From Brevibacillus fluminis (GTDB taxonomy: Bacteria; Bacillota; Bacilli; Brevibacillales; Brevibacillaceae): a DNA stretch of 64,000 bases. The notes beneath the pieces were generated by a model. It saw nothing but the letters and a program-made list of their open reading frames with translations. It was not told the origin of the DNA and made no database searches. The stretch covers positions 62,001-126,000 of the forward strand of contig NZ_RHHQ01000003.1 in NCBI RefSeq assembly GCF_003710825.1, given 5' to 3'. The position numbers were made by a program, and so were the translations under genes. Shown piece after piece: positions 33,099 to 42,155 of this stretch. The stretch's first letter is position 1. Each line of letters starts with the position of its first letter.

Positions 33099-34489
33099 TT
33101 CGCGCCCTCCGGCTGCTTAGCCGGTTTGGGCAACAAGAGCGAGAGCGCAAAGCCGATCACAGAGATGATCAGCATCCACATGAACACATTCATCAACCCG
33201 TTTGCCAAAGCGCCTTCGCCGCCTTTGCTCACGAACACGTTGAGCGCAACACCCAGAATCGCCACCCCAACCGTCTGTCCCATAGTTCGCATGAACTGCA
33301 GCGTGCCGGTGGCGACGCCTCGCTGCTGCCAGGAGACACTGCTCTGGACCGCGATGGTCATCGCCGTAAACGATGCGCCGAAGCCCAGTCCCATGACGAA
33401 GATGACAGCCGGAATGACCCATTCCGGTGTTTCCGGCGTGACCGTCGCCAGCCAGATGCCCGCGATGATCAAAAAGACTGCTCCGATCATCGAAACTAAC
33501 TTGTAGCCACGCTTCAACATCAGACGGCCGCCGAAGGAAGCCGCGATCAGCCAGCCGATCGACTCCGGCAATAGCGCAAACCCTGCATACGTAGCCGAAT
33601 GACCGTGAATGTCTTGAATCCATAGTGGCAAATAGGCTCCCGCACCGATCAAAAGAATGCTCTGCGTAAAGCCGACCGCCTGTGAAAACACGTTCAGCTT
33701 GCTTTTGTACAGCGACATCGGCAGCATCGGCTCCGGCACGCGCCGTTCGACGAACAAAAAGCCGATAAATACCACGATGCTGATCACCAGCAGAATCAAC
33801 GAATTGCCATCCCAAGCGGATTGCTTTCCTTCACCGCCTGCGAGGAGCAGATACAGGAACAAGCTGACGCTGATCGTAAACAGACTTGCACCCACATAAT
33901 CGACATTGATTTTTTTCGGCACGATTTTTTCGCTGAAAAACTTGGCCAGCAACAGGATCGATGCCAGACCGATCGGGATGTTCATGTAAAAAATCCAGTG
34001 CCAGGATACATAATCCACGAAAAAGCCGCCTACGAGCGGACCGACGATCCCCGCCATGCCCCACATGCTGCTCACGAGGCCCATCACCTTTGCCCGTTCT
34101 TGCTGATTAAAGATGTCGCCCAAAATCGTCATGGTGATCGGCTGGACCGCTCCAGCGCCCAAGCCCTGCACCGCCCGGAAAACCATCAACTGAAACATCG
34201 AGCCCGACAATCCGCACAAAAGCGATCCAACCAAGAAGATCCCTGTCCCGACCATAAACACGCGTTTGCGGCCGAACAGGTCTGCCAGCTTCCCGTAAAT
34301 CGGCGTCGTAACCGCCATCGTCAACAAATAAATAGAAAAGATCCATGATAAATACTGGCTTTCGCCCAGGTCACGCACAATTTTCGGCATCGCCGTACTG
34401 ACAACCGTCGATTCGATCGCGGTCAAAAATGTGGAGACGAGAAGAGCGATCAAAACTTTCCGCCGCGGGTCCTTCATATTTCCAAACAT
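33095..34489 (-). CDS. MFS drug transporter, DHA2 (EmrB/QacA) type
   Basis: Proton-coupled exporter of 464 aa in the 14-helix DHA2 family. Motif C (GIVGPLVGG) and the cytoplasmic-loop motif A (GKLADLFGRKRVF) are intact. DHA2 pumps export drugs, dyes or metabolites. Start is between 34489 and 34477; AAGGGG touches the first ATG and lies 12 bp from the second, so the exact start is uncertain. No regulator is next to it. Confidence 0.9.
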   Translation of the reverse strand: MFGNMKDPRRKVLIALLVSTFLTAIESTVVSTAMPKIVRDLGESQYLSWIFSIYLLTMAVTTPIYGKLADLFGRKRVFMVGTGIFLVGSLLCGLSGSMFQLMVFRAVQGLGAGAVQPITMTILGDIFNQQERAKVMGLVSSMWGMAGIVGPLVGGFFVDYVSWHWIFYMNIPIGLASILLLAKFFSEKIVPKKINVDYVGASLFTISVSLFLYLLLAGGEGKQSAWDGNSLILLVISIVVFIGFLFVERRVPEPMLPMSLYKSKLNVFSQAVGFTQSILLIGAGAYLPLWIQDIHGHSATYAGFALLPESIGWLIAASFGGRLMLKRGYKLVSMIGAVFLIIAGIWLATVTPETPEWVIPAVIFVMGLGFGASFTAMTIAVQSSVSWQQRGVATGTLQFMRTMGQTVGVAILGVALNVFVSKGGEGALANGLMNVFMWMLIISVIGFALSLLLPKPAKQPEGAN

Positions 34490-34575
34490 CCCCTTAATGA
34501 TTCACTACCTTAGATTTATCCATCTTTCCATCTTTTATCACCAAGGGAAATTTGTCAATATGAATCGGCAGCGCG

Positions 34576-34974
34576 CTACGCTTCGAAGACGGCCCTGATT
34601 TCAGCAGGAAGCTCGATGGAACGGCGCGTCTCCCCATCGATCATCACCATTGTCACATCGGCCTCGCAGGAGCAGATATCGTCTTCTGTCCACACTTCCT
34701 GGCGCATGGTGAAGCTTTTTTGACCAGCGCGGGTGAGCCACGAGATCACCTTGACGCGCTCGCCCAGCTTCAATTCTTTACGGTAATTGATGTTCACATT
34801 CACGATCACCGGCAGCGTATTGCGGCTCATCATCTCTTCGAGCGTAAAGCCACAAGCCTCTTCCATCAGATCGTTGCGTGCCCATTCCATATACTCCAAA
34901 TATTTGGCGTGATGGACATGCCCGATCAAATCCACTTCTGTCGAACGTATCGTATGTGCAAAGACCGTTTTCAT
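34576..34974 (-). CDS. Acyl-CoA thioesterase (4HBT hotdog fold)
   Basis: Thioesterase of 132 aa, YbgC/4HBT type. Asp15 lies in the active-site stretch VDLIGHVHHAKYLEYMEW. The remainder (VNVNINYRKELKLGERVKV) is typical. It hydrolyses short or aromatic acyl-CoA in the cytosol. The start at 34974 follows GGGAGAGG. Single gene. The following 407 bp up to the EamA gene contain a 17-codon reading frame with a strong ribosome site but no other gene I can support. Confidence 0.87.
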   Translation of the reverse strand: MKTVFAHTIRSTEVDLIGHVHHAKYLEYMEWARNDLMEEACGFTLEEMMSRNTLPVIVNVNINYRKELKLGERVKVISWLTRAGQKSFTMRQEVWTEDDICSCEADVTMVMIDGETRRSIELPAEIRAVFEA

Positions 34975-35234
34975 CCGCGACCTCTCCCTTTTCCTTTTTT
35001 CCCAGTATACCTTATTACCGATACTGAGTGAATGATCATTCATAATGAATGCATATTGGGAGGGTAAATTGTTCCGCGAAAAATTTGGGCAATGCTGCAA
35101 TTCTTGCTTTTTGGGATGTCAGATTATTCTTTCCATTCCCGTAGCTGTCCCGCCTAAAGTGTGGTACATTCTTATCAAGTTTTTCGAAATCGCCGCTGAA
35201 GCGAATTTTGCAACCCATCGATGTGGAGGTGATC

Positions 35235-35288
35235 ATGATGCAGCACAGCCGATTTGAGCGGGATGTACCCGGATCTTTCGTTTCCTAG
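35235..35288 (+). CDS. Possible 17-aa leader peptide
   Basis: ATGATG... encodes MMQHSRFERDVPGSFVS and is preceded by GGAGGTGATC, an ideal match to the 16S rRNA anti-Shine-Dalgarno. It ends 93 bp before the EamA gene at 35382. A ribosome site this strong in front of so short a frame suggests a translated leader that regulates the transporter, but no run of one regulatory codon and no clear attenuator hairpin is visible. Could be chance. Confidence 0.35.
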   Translation: MMQHSRFERDVPGSFVS

Positions 35289-35381
35289 ACGGACGGGAAT
35301 GAATGGATCAAACCACCTTTGTTCCCCCCGGCTAGGCGGATCCTTGCAACGAATGAATCCACTCCGGGAGGGCTTTTACGC

Positions 35382-36275
35382 ATGAATGCACATACAAAAG
35401 ATCAATTGTTGGGATGTCTCTGGCTGTCGCTTGCCGCAGCCATCTGGGGCGGGGTCTATGTCGTGAGCAAAGTCGTGCTCGCGTACATTCCGCCGTTTAC
35501 CTTACTTATCATCCGCTTCACCATTTCTCTTCTGATTCTCGGCGCAATCGTCGTCGCGCGTAAGGAATACGTCAGCAAGCGCGATTTACCGCTGATGATG
35601 CTGGCCGGCTTTGTCGGTGTCACGATCTCGATCGCCGCGCAGTTTTTGGGTACCAAGCTATCGAATGCACACATGGGCGCGATCATCACCTCGGCCTCGC
35701 CTGCATTCATAGCGGTATTTGCCGTCTGGCTGCTGAAGGAGCGCATCAGCATTCATCAAATCGTCGGCATCTCATTAGCGACGGCAGGCGTCCTGGTTGT
35801 CGTCGGCTTGCCGGATTCGTCCGGAGAAGGCCATTCCTTGACTGGAAACCTTATCCTACTTGTTGCCGCCGTAAGCTGGGGGCTGTACACCGTGCTTTGC
35901 AAACGAGCTACCCAAACGTACTCGTCGCTCACCGTTACCGCTTATGTGTCATTTTTCGGGGTGCTTTTCAGCAGTCCGCTGATGATTTGGGAGATGTCCA
36001 CTACGCCGATCGACTGGGGCTTTGGCTGGGAGATTTGGGCGGGTGTGCTGTACGTCGGCGTCATCTCGACGACCGTCGCCTTTTATTTGTGGAACAAAGG
36101 CTTTGAGATGGTGCAGGCCGGAAGCGGCGCGGTCTTTTTCTTCTTTCAGCCGATCGTCGGTACGCTGTTTGGTTGGCTATTGCTGGGCGAGCATTTGAGC
36201 TTCGGCTTTTTCATCGGGGCTGCCTGCATTTTGGTCGGCGTCGCGTTTTCCAATCGGCAGAACACGGAAAACTAA
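35382..36275 (+). CDS. EamA/DMT-family transporter
   Basis: Permease of 297 aa with two EamA repeats: AAAIWGGVYVVSKVVLAYIPPF begins the first and AAVSWGLYTVLCKRAT the second, which ends in FFFQPIVGTLFGWLLLGEHL. Probably a metabolite exporter. I use the ATG at 35382, preceded by CGGGAGGGC; an upstream in-frame ATG lacks such a site. A strong terminator follows. Confidence 0.87.
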   Translation: MNAHTKDQLLGCLWLSLAAAIWGGVYVVSKVVLAYIPPFTLLIIRFTISLLILGAIVVARKEYVSKRDLPLMMLAGFVGVTISIAAQFLGTKLSNAHMGAIITSASPAFIAVFAVWLLKERISIHQIVGISLATAGVLVVVGLPDSSGEGHSLTGNLILLVAAVSWGLYTVLCKRATQTYSSLTVTAYVSFFGVLFSSPLMIWEMSTTPIDWGFGWEIWAGVLYVGVISTTVAFYLWNKGFEMVQAGSGAVFFFFQPIVGTLFGWLLLGEHLSFGFFIGAACILVGVAFSNRQNTEN

Positions 36276-36285
36276 TCGGCACGTA

Positions 36286-36332
36286 CAAAAAGAGCATCGG
36301 GGAGAAGGCTACTCCCTAATGCTCTTCTTTTC
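36286..36332 (+). terminator. Terminator of the EamA gene
   Basis: AAAAAGAGCAT pairs with ATGCTCTT at 36319-36326, extended by GGGGAG/CTCCC in the inner stem, and followed by a T-rich tail. Confidence 0.8.
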
Positions 36333-36372
36333 TTTCGGACAGGATGGTTCAAAAAGCAGAAAGAGTTTTCAA

Positions 36373-38058
36373 TCAGCCTACCCGTTCAATGAGAATCGCC
36401 GCGCGCGTCGTAGCGATATTGTTCACGCCCGTGCCAGCCAGCGTATTGCTTGTCGCGCTTTCGTTGCGCAGCGTGATGATGGTGCCTGCTGTTACAGCAC
36501 TAATGAAAAATCCCCCAAGCCGAATTCTGTCGGTGTTCGAATTCGTCACCACCTCGCCAAAGTACGATAGCGGAAATCCTGTTCCGTTGATCGTGATCGC
36601 GTAGGCCGCGTTCACTGGCGCCATCAACATCAGCGAATAATCAAAGCGATAAACACCGGCTATGTTGATCGTGATCGTAGTGGTGAGCGGAGTAAAAGTA
36701 AAGCCCGTGGTTTGCGCGCTGACGAGTTCAAAGATGACATCTTGCCCGGGACCAACCACTTGAGAACCGCCGATGGTAGCGGCATTGATGTATTGCGGGG
36801 TAAACGTCTCGCCTGCCGGCCCAGTTGCTCCCATTGGTCCAGTTGGGCCGGTGGCTCCGGTGGGACCAGTTGGACCGATCAAACCTGCCTCGCCTGCGGG
36901 GCCGGTCGGGCCGGTTGGGCCTTGTGCTCCCGCTGGGCCAGTAGCTCCCGCTATTCCCGCAGCTCCCGTCGGACCCGTCGGACCCGTCGGACCCGTTGGA
37001 CCAATCAAGCCTGCCACTCCTGCGGGGCCGGTCGGGCCGGTTGGACCTTGTGCTCCCGCTGGACCAGTAGCTCCCGCTGGACCAGTAGCTCCCGCTATTC
37101 CCGCGGCTCCCGTCGGACCCGTTGGACCAATCAAGCCCGCTACTCCTGCGGGGCCGGTCGGGCCCCGCGCCCCCGTTGGGCCAGTGGCCCCTGCTATTCC
37201 CGCTGCTCCCGCCGGACCAGTTGGACCAATCAAGCCTGCTACTCCTGCGGGGCCGGTTGGACCACGCGCTCCAGTTGGGCCAGTGGCCCCTGCTATACCC
37301 GTTGCTCCCGTCGGACCGGTTGGACCGATCAAGCCTGCCACTCCTGCGGGGCCGGTTGGACCACGCGCTCCCGTTGGGCCAGTTGGGCCGATGGCTCCGG
37401 TGGGACCCGTTGGACCAATCAAGCCCGCTACTCCTGCGGGGCCGGTCGGGCCCCGCGCTCCCGTTGGGCCAGTGGCCCCTGCTATTCCCGCTGCTCCCGT
37501 CGGACCGGTTGGACCGATCAAGCCTGCCACTCCTGCGGGGCCGGTCGGGCCAGTTGGGCCTCGGGCTCCCGTTGGGCCAGTAGCTCCCGCTATTCCCGCG
37601 GCTCCAGTTGGGCCCGTGGCCCCTACTATACCCGCTGCTCCCGTCGGACCAATCAAGCCTGCTACTCCTGCTGGACCGGTTGGACCTCGGGCTCCCGTCG
37701 GACCGGTTGGACCAATCAAGCCTGCCACTCCTGCGGGACCAGTCGGGCCGGTCGGACCTCGGGCTCCCGTTGAACCGGTGGCTCCCGCTATACCCGCGGC
37801 TCCCGCCGGGCCTGCTATTCCAGCTGGGTCCGTGAAACCACCAGCTTGACCGGGCGCCCCCGTTGGGCTAGTTGGTCCCATCGTGCCTGCCGGGCCGGTC
37901 GGACCAATTGGACCGACGATGTCTGCCACTGCCAGTTTGATCATTTTACATATGCAATTACGCATGCCGCAGCGGCGGCAATGCTTTCGCCTTGGTTTAC
38001 AGCGGCAAACGTTTTCCCCACAACGACGGCAACCTTTGCGCTTTTTCCTCCGTTCCAT
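36373..38058 (-). CDS. Collagen-like spore-surface-type protein with duplicated tetracysteine head
   Basis: Protein of 561 aa. Residues 10-20 and 27-37 are two copies of CRRCGxxxCxC (Cys10,13,18,20 and Cys27,30,35,37), a possible metal or disulfide knot. Residues 49-416 are Gly-X-Y repeats, mostly GPT and GPA with GATG blocks, which would form a collagen triple helix. Residues 417-561 are a beta-rich trimerising domain like that of BclA (TNF/C1q-like), with [22 protein letters not shown] strands. The start at 38058 follows AGTGGGGG. BclA-type proteins form hair-like nap on spores; the usual exosporium leader is absent here and the cysteine head may replace it. Spore location is inferred. Confidence 0.85.
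   Translation of the reverse strand: MERRKKRKGCRRCGENVCRCKPRRKHCRRCGMRNCICKMIKLAVADIVGPIGPTGPAGTMGPTSPTGAPGQAGGFTDPAGIAGPAGAAGIAGATGSTGARGPTGPTGPAGVAGLIGPTGPTGARGPTGPAGVAGLIGPTGAAGIVGATGPTGAAGIAGATGPTGARGPTGPTGPAGVAGLIGPTGPTGAAGIAGATGPTGARGPTGPAGVAGLIGPTGPTGAIGPTGPTGARGPTGPAGVAGLIGPTGPTGATGIAGATGPTGARGPTGPAGVAGLIGPTGPAGAAGIAGATGPTGARGPTGPAGVAGLIGPTGPTGAAGIAGATGPAGATGPAGAQGPTGPTGPAGVAGLIGPTGPTGPTGPTGAAGIAGATGPAGAQGPTGPTGPAGEAGLIGPTGPTGATGPTGPMGATGPAGETFTPQYINAATIGGSQVVGPGQDVIFELVSAQTTGFTFTPLTTTITINIAGVYRFDYSLMLMAPVNAAYAITINGTGFPLSYFGEVVTNSNTDRIRLGGFFISAVTAGTIITLRNESATSNTLAGTGVNNIATTRAAILIERVG
36810..37915 (-). repeat. Coding tandem repeat (collagen GXY)
   Basis: A 9-bp unit, GGxCCxACx-like in the coding sense, is repeated through the gene, with higher-order blocks of about 100-130 bp containing [16 protein letters not shown]. 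The blocks are nearly identical over stretches, so copy number probably varies between strains by recombination or slippage. Confidence 0.85.
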
Positions 38059-38216
38059 CGTTTCCCCCACTTTGCATGACATGAACCAATCTTTACTGTA
38101 TACGTCAGCACACATCAATTGGAGAGGTACGAACATCTCCCATCAGGGCAAAACGGAAAAATAAATATATTCCTACCTAGTCGATGTCGGATGGTTCAGT
38201 CATGAAAGAGGCAGCC

Positions 38217-39170
38217 TCACTTGCGACGGGGCTTACTTTCCGCCTTCTCCCGCGCAGCCTCCCGTTTTGCTTCGCCCACCGCCTCCCACAAGTAGAGGCT
38301 AACGTAGCTGCGATAGGGCGCCCAGCTTTCTCCGATCCGGCGGATCTCCTGCTCGTCCGGCTTCTCGACAATCCCGTGCACTAGCTGAATGCCGTTGCGT
38401 AGCCCGATATCGGCAGCAGGCAGCAGATCGGGGCGCCCCATGCCAAACATCAGCAAGCACTCGACCGTCCAACGGCCGATTCCACGCAGCTTGGACAAGT
38501 AGGCGATCACATCTTCATCCGTCAACTCATGCAGACGGTCCAAATCAACGTCGCCTGAGACGACAGCACGGGCAAAGTCGATGATATACTCCGCCTTGCG
38601 CTGGCTGAACTGCCAAGCGCGCATCTGCTCCACCTCAAGGCTGGCGACCGCTTCCGGCGTCGGGAAGACCAGGAACTCTCGCCCTTGTTGATCCACAATC
38701 ACATCCCCGACCTGTCTGATCAGCCGATGCGTCAAGGTCGCCGCGAACGCTAGATTCAGCTGCTGCCCGATGATTGTTCGGACCATCGACTGAAATAGGT
38801 CGGGATCATGCAAGAGACGCAACCCGCGAAACTTTTCCGTCAGCGGGCGCAGCTCCGCACTTTCGCGCATACGGCGATAGACCGGCTCCAGATCGACATC
38901 GACACTGTACATGTGCCGGGAGACGCGAATTAGTTCATCCTGCTGGCGCTGCGTCAGCGCTGCCTCCGTCTCGATCTGCAAAACCGGTTCCTCCACGCTG
39001 CCGCAAAAGCGAAAAACAACAAGCACAGGCTGCCCGTCCAAACGGAGTGCCCGCCGGATTATGCCTGCTGACGCATCGATCTGGAGCTGCTCATCAGGAT
39101 GCGTCAACATACGCTGCAAAAGCCGTTCAAATGAATATGGTGGTTTCATCGTTATGGTGGTGGCAAACAT
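38217..39170 (-). CDS. DNA-3-methyladenine glycosylase II (AlkA-like)
   Basis: Base-excision repair glycosylase of the HhH-GPD family, 317 aa. The helix-hairpin-helix and catalytic region reads LRGIGRWTVECLLMFGMGRPDLLPAADIGLRNGI, with the catalytic aspartate in PAADIGL. An N-terminal AlkA-type domain precedes it. It removes alkylated purines from DNA. It lies about 5.5 kb from the adaA-ogt operon on the same strand, so it is not part of that operon, but it serves the same repair pathway. The first ATG is used; a second in-frame ATG seven codons later is possible. Confidence 0.88.
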   Translation of the reverse strand: MFATTITMKPPYSFERLLQRMLTHPDEQLQIDASAGIIRRALRLDGQPVLVVFRFCGSVEEPVLQIETEAALTQRQQDELIRVSRHMYSVDVDLEPVYRRMRESAELRPLTEKFRGLRLLHDPDLFQSMVRTIIGQQLNLAFAATLTHRLIRQVGDVIVDQQGREFLVFPTPEAVASLEVEQMRAWQFSQRKAEYIIDFARAVVSGDVDLDRLHELTDEDVIAYLSKLRGIGRWTVECLLMFGMGRPDLLPAADIGLRNGIQLVHGIVEKPDEQEIRRIGESWAPYRSYVSLYLWEAVGEAKREAAREKAESKPRRK

Positions 39171-39234
39171 CGGCTGGACGTCACTCCTCTTCCCTTTTCT
39201 TAAGATCGTGCCCTCGGCAACTTCATTATAATGG

Positions 39235-39273
39235 AAAAAGCCGATCCCCCGCAGTATGCAGGAAACCGGCTTT
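39235..39273 (-). terminator. Terminator of the proline dehydrogenase gene
   Basis: AAAAAGCCG pairs with CGGCTTT around a long loop, and a T run follows on the minus strand. It lies about 40 bp after the putB stop codon. Confidence 0.65.
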
Positions 39274-39309
39274 GAGATAAGAAGAGCCGAATATAAGAGC
39301 GAACGAAAA

Positions 39310-40230
39310 TTACTTGGTGAACATGCCTTTCAACACGAACTTCACATTGGCAGGGCTTTCCGCCAGACGGCGCATGAAGTAGCCATACCAGTCGTTGCCG
39401 TAAGGAACGTAGACACGCATACGATACCCTTCGCGCGCTAGATCCACCTGGGATTGCGTGCGGATGCCGTAGAGCATTTGGAATTCGAACTGAGAGCGCG
39501 GAATGTTGTGTTCCTTCTCCAGCTGCTTTACATAAGCGATGATGTTGTCGTCATGGGTTGCCACCGCTGCGTAATTTCCGTTCAGCAGATGCTGCTTGAT
39601 GATTTTTTTGTAATTCTCATCCACATCGGCTTTGTTCGGATATGCAACTTGCGGCGACTCTTTGTAAGCCCCTTTTACCAATCGGAAATTCGGGTGCTTG
39701 TCTTTAAGACTGTCAATGTCATCGGTGGATTTGTACAGGTACGCCTGGATAACGGTACCGACATTGTCATAATCCTGCAGGAGCTCGCGCAAGATTTCCA
39801 ACGTGACCTCGTTGTGCGCGTAGTCTTCCATGTCGATGCGGACAAAGATGTTGCCGTTTTTCTTCGCAGAATCAAGGATGCGGCGCATATTGGTAACGCA
39901 CAAGTCACGGCTGATGTCGAGGCCGAGCTGTGTCATTTTCAACGAGAGGTTGCAGTCTACACCGGAGCTGTGGATCGCTTCCAGCGTTTTGATGCAGTAG
40001 TCAGCAGATTCGTTTGCTTCTTCCACACTGAATACGAATTCGCCCAAATGGTCGAGGGTGCAGCACAGACCTTTCTGATTCAAGTCTTTTACACCTTTGA
40101 TCGCCTCTTGAATCGTCTCACCCGATACGAAACGGCTTGCTCCGAAACGCAGTCCCCATTTTTTCGCGGCTGCGTTCAAGCCTTGGTTTTTGGACAAAAA
40201 CAGGAAGAAATCCTTCATGAGTTGTTCCAT
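39310..40230 (-). CDS. putB: Proline dehydrogenase
   Basis: FAD-dependent proline dehydrogenase of the single-domain type, 306 aa. It oxidises proline to pyrroline-5-carboxylate at the membrane face. RLVKGAYKESP, RIDMEDYAHNEV and EFQMLYGIR motifs for flavin and substrate binding are present. No P5C dehydrogenase gene is adjacent. A sigma-54-type promoter and the divergent sigma-54 activator gene upstream imply inducible proline use as carbon or nitrogen source. GGGAGGAG precedes the ATG at 40230. Confidence 0.92.
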   Translation of the reverse strand: MEQLMKDFFLFLSKNQGLNAAAKKWGLRFGASRFVSGETIQEAIKGVKDLNQKGLCCTLDHLGEFVFSVEEANESADYCIKTLEAIHSSGVDCNLSLKMTQLGLDISRDLCVTNMRRILDSAKKNGNIFVRIDMEDYAHNEVTLEILRELLQDYDNVGTVIQAYLYKSTDDIDSLKDKHPNFRLVKGAYKESPQVAYPNKADVDENYKKIIKQHLLNGNYAAVATHDDNIIAYVKQLEKEHNIPRSQFEFQMLYGIRTQSQVDLAREGYRMRVYVPYGNDWYGYFMRRLAESPANVKFVLKGMFTK

Positions 40231-40278
40231 TGTGACTAAGTCTCCTCCCTAAACGTGCATGCTCTGATCAATTCATAA

Positions 40279-40294
40279 TGCATGTTCCATGCCA
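40279..40294 (-). promoter_or_regulatory. Sigma-54 (-24/-12) promoter of putB
   Basis: The minus strand reads TGGCATGGAACATGCA, matching the sigma-54 consensus TGGCACG-N4-TTGCA at all but two positions, with GG and GC exactly 10 nt apart. It lies about 49 bp upstream of the putB start codon, next to the divergent gene for a GAFTGA-type activator. Confidence 0.78.
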
Positions 40295-40356
40295 TCCATA
40301 ATTCGAGGAATTTCGTCATCATTGCAACCACAATCCGTATACGCTCTATACACATA

Positions 40357-40403
40357 TGTACAATCATTGTTCATTATTGTACATTGATAGTACAAACTTG
40401 TAC
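40357..40403. promoter_or_regulatory. Palindromic upstream activator sites
   Basis: TGTACAAT (40357-40364) and ATTGTACA (40376-40383) form a perfect inverted repeat. GTACAA (40390-40395) and TTGTAC (40398-40403) form a second one. All four share GTACAA. They lie between the sigma-54 promoter of putB and the GTG start of the activator at 40440, the expected place for enhancer binding sites and autoregulation. Confidence 0.6.
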
Positions 40404-40439
40404 GACTTTAAACATCTATCCACCTTAGGATGTGATCTT

Positions 40440-42137
40440 GTGAAGCCATTATTCTCCTTGCAAAGCCCCATCTCCTCACTGGATGCTTCCTCCATCGAAG
40501 ATACTGCCATCATACGCAGCGCCACATCCACAGGTGTGCGCATGGAAGATGGCTCCGTATTGCCCGCGCTGATGCTGGCAGGCGATACGCCGCTGATCGA
40601 CGCGATTCGGCTTGTCCAGCAGGCGGCCGCTGCACCGTTACCCATCCTGCTCATTGCGCCCACGCATCCGGGCGACGCTTACAAGCTGATCGCTTTTTCC
40701 CAGCTATTCGCCGCACTTGCGGAAATCGCGGGAAACCAGAGCAAGCTGCTCGAAACGATGCTGACTACCGTTAGCGAGGCGATTACGATCGTCGATAAAG
40801 AGAACCGCGTACTGTATTGGAATGAATCAGCAGAAAAAATTTATGAAATCTCTCGCACGGATGTGGTCGGAACCTCGCTCGAGACGCATTTTTCCAGTGA
40901 ATCCATCCGTTTGATCGATGCTTTGTCGCACGGTACTTCGGTACAGCGTGTCTATCACGTGCCCCGTCCGGACCGGCATGTGCTGATCAACTCCGCTCCG
41001 ATCTATCGGGACGAGGAAATCATCGGCGCAATCTCCATCGAGCAAGACATTACCGAATTGGTTCGCCTCAATGAAGAACTGGCAGACACGACAGCGCATC
41101 TGCATACGCTAAAGCAGGAGATGAACCGGTTTCAGGCTGCCGACGACCCGTTTTACATGATCAAAGGGCATTCCGCCGCCGTTCAGTCCGCCATCCAATC
41201 GGCACGGAAAGTGGCGCAAACCGATGCGACCGTTCTCTTGTACGGCGAGAGCGGCGTGGGCAAGGAGCTGTTTGCCCAAGCGATCCACCAAGCGAGCAAG
41301 CGGCACGACAAGCCTTTTATCGCAATCAACTGCGGCGCCATCCCAGCCGCACTGTTTGAGAGCGAGCTGTTCGGCTATCAGGGCGGGGCATTTACTGGCG
41401 CAGAGAAAAAAGGGAAGCCTGGAAAGCTGGAGCTTGCGCATGAAGGCACGCTGTTTCTCGATGAGGTGGGAGAGCTCCCGCTTGAGCTGCAGGTCAAGCT
41501 ATTGCGGGCTTTGCAGGAGCGCCAGTTTTACCGTGTCGGCGGAACGGAGCCGATCCGCGTCAACACGCGCATCATCGCCGCGACAAATCGGCAGCTCGAA
41601 GCGATGGTCGCCGAAGGGCGTTTTCGTGAAGACCTCTATTATCGGCTGCACGTCTTTTCCATTGAAATCCCGTCGCTCCGCGAACGTCGCGAAGACATTC
41701 CCGAGCTCGTGCAAATTTTTCTACAGGAATATGCGACGACCCAAAACCAACCGGTTCCCCGGATGCTGCCTGAAGTGATGCAGCCGCTGCTCCATTTCCA
41801 TTGGCCAGGGAATATCCGCCAGCTGCGCAATGTGATGGAACGGTTGTTCATTTTGCAGGAAAATGGTGTCATTTCGGCCGAACATTTGCCACACAGCATT
41901 CGGTTGCAGCAAAGTGAACCAACGCCCGCCTTCAGCTTCACCACTGCAGAGCCAGCACCTATGCCTGCTTTTACGGAAATGGCCGGCAAAAAACACGATG
42001 CACAGGAACGCGAGCGGATCATCGCTGCACTCGACCGTACCTACGGCAATAAAAAGGCTGCGGCAGAGCTGCTCGGCATGTCACGGGGCACGTTGTATAA
42101 CAAAATGCGCAAGCACGGGATCGACCCGGAGCACTAG
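40440..42137 (+). CDS. Sigma-54-dependent activator with PAS domain
   Basis: Activator of 565 aa. A PAS domain at about 105-210 (ETMLTTVSEAITIVDKENRV...) is followed by the AAA+ core with Walker A GESGVGKE (269-276), GAFTGA (316-321) that contacts sigma-54, and LFLDEVGELP. A Fis-type HTH (GNKKAAAELLGMSRGTLYNKM) ends the protein. It is like RocR/PrdR. The start is a GTG at 40440 behind AGGATGTGAT, since no ATG-with-ribosome-site exists upstream. Its position divergent from putB suggests it senses proline or a product. It may also drive distant targets. Confidence 0.88.
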   Translation: MKPLFSLQSPISSLDASSIEDTAIIRSATSTGVRMEDGSVLPALMLAGDTPLIDAIRLVQQAAAAPLPILLIAPTHPGDAYKLIAFSQLFAALAEIAGNQSKLLETMLTTVSEAITIVDKENRVLYWNESAEKIYEISRTDVVGTSLETHFSSESIRLIDALSHGTSVQRVYHVPRPDRHVLINSAPIYRDEEIIGAISIEQDITELVRLNEELADTTAHLHTLKQEMNRFQAADDPFYMIKGHSAAVQSAIQSARKVAQTDATVLLYGESGVGKELFAQAIHQASKRHDKPFIAINCGAIPAALFESELFGYQGGAFTGAEKKGKPGKLELAHEGTLFLDEVGELPLELQVKLLRALQERQFYRVGGTEPIRVNTRIIAATNRQLEAMVAEGRFREDLYYRLHVFSIEIPSLRERREDIPELVQIFLQEYATTQNQPVPRMLPEVMQPLLHFHWPGNIRQLRNVMERLFILQENGVISAEHLPHSIRLQQSEPTPAFSFTTAEPAPMPAFTEMAGKKHDAQERERIIAALDRTYGNKKAAAELLGMSRGTLYNKMRKHGIDPEH

Positions 42138-42155
42138 GCGGATGAGGAGGACGCA

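Noticed and set aside
36712..37849. Long plus-strand open frames opposite the collagen-like gene
   Set aside because: They are by-products of the GC-rich 9-bp coding repeat, with low-complexity proline/glycine or arginine/serine translations and no ribosome site.
36810..37915. CRISPR-like array of repeats
   Set aside because: The repeats are contiguous coding Gly-X-Y units with no unique spacers of constant length and no cas genes.
38217..39170. AlkA gene as a member of the adaA operon
   Set aside because: It is 5.5 kb away with other transcription units between, including divergent ones.
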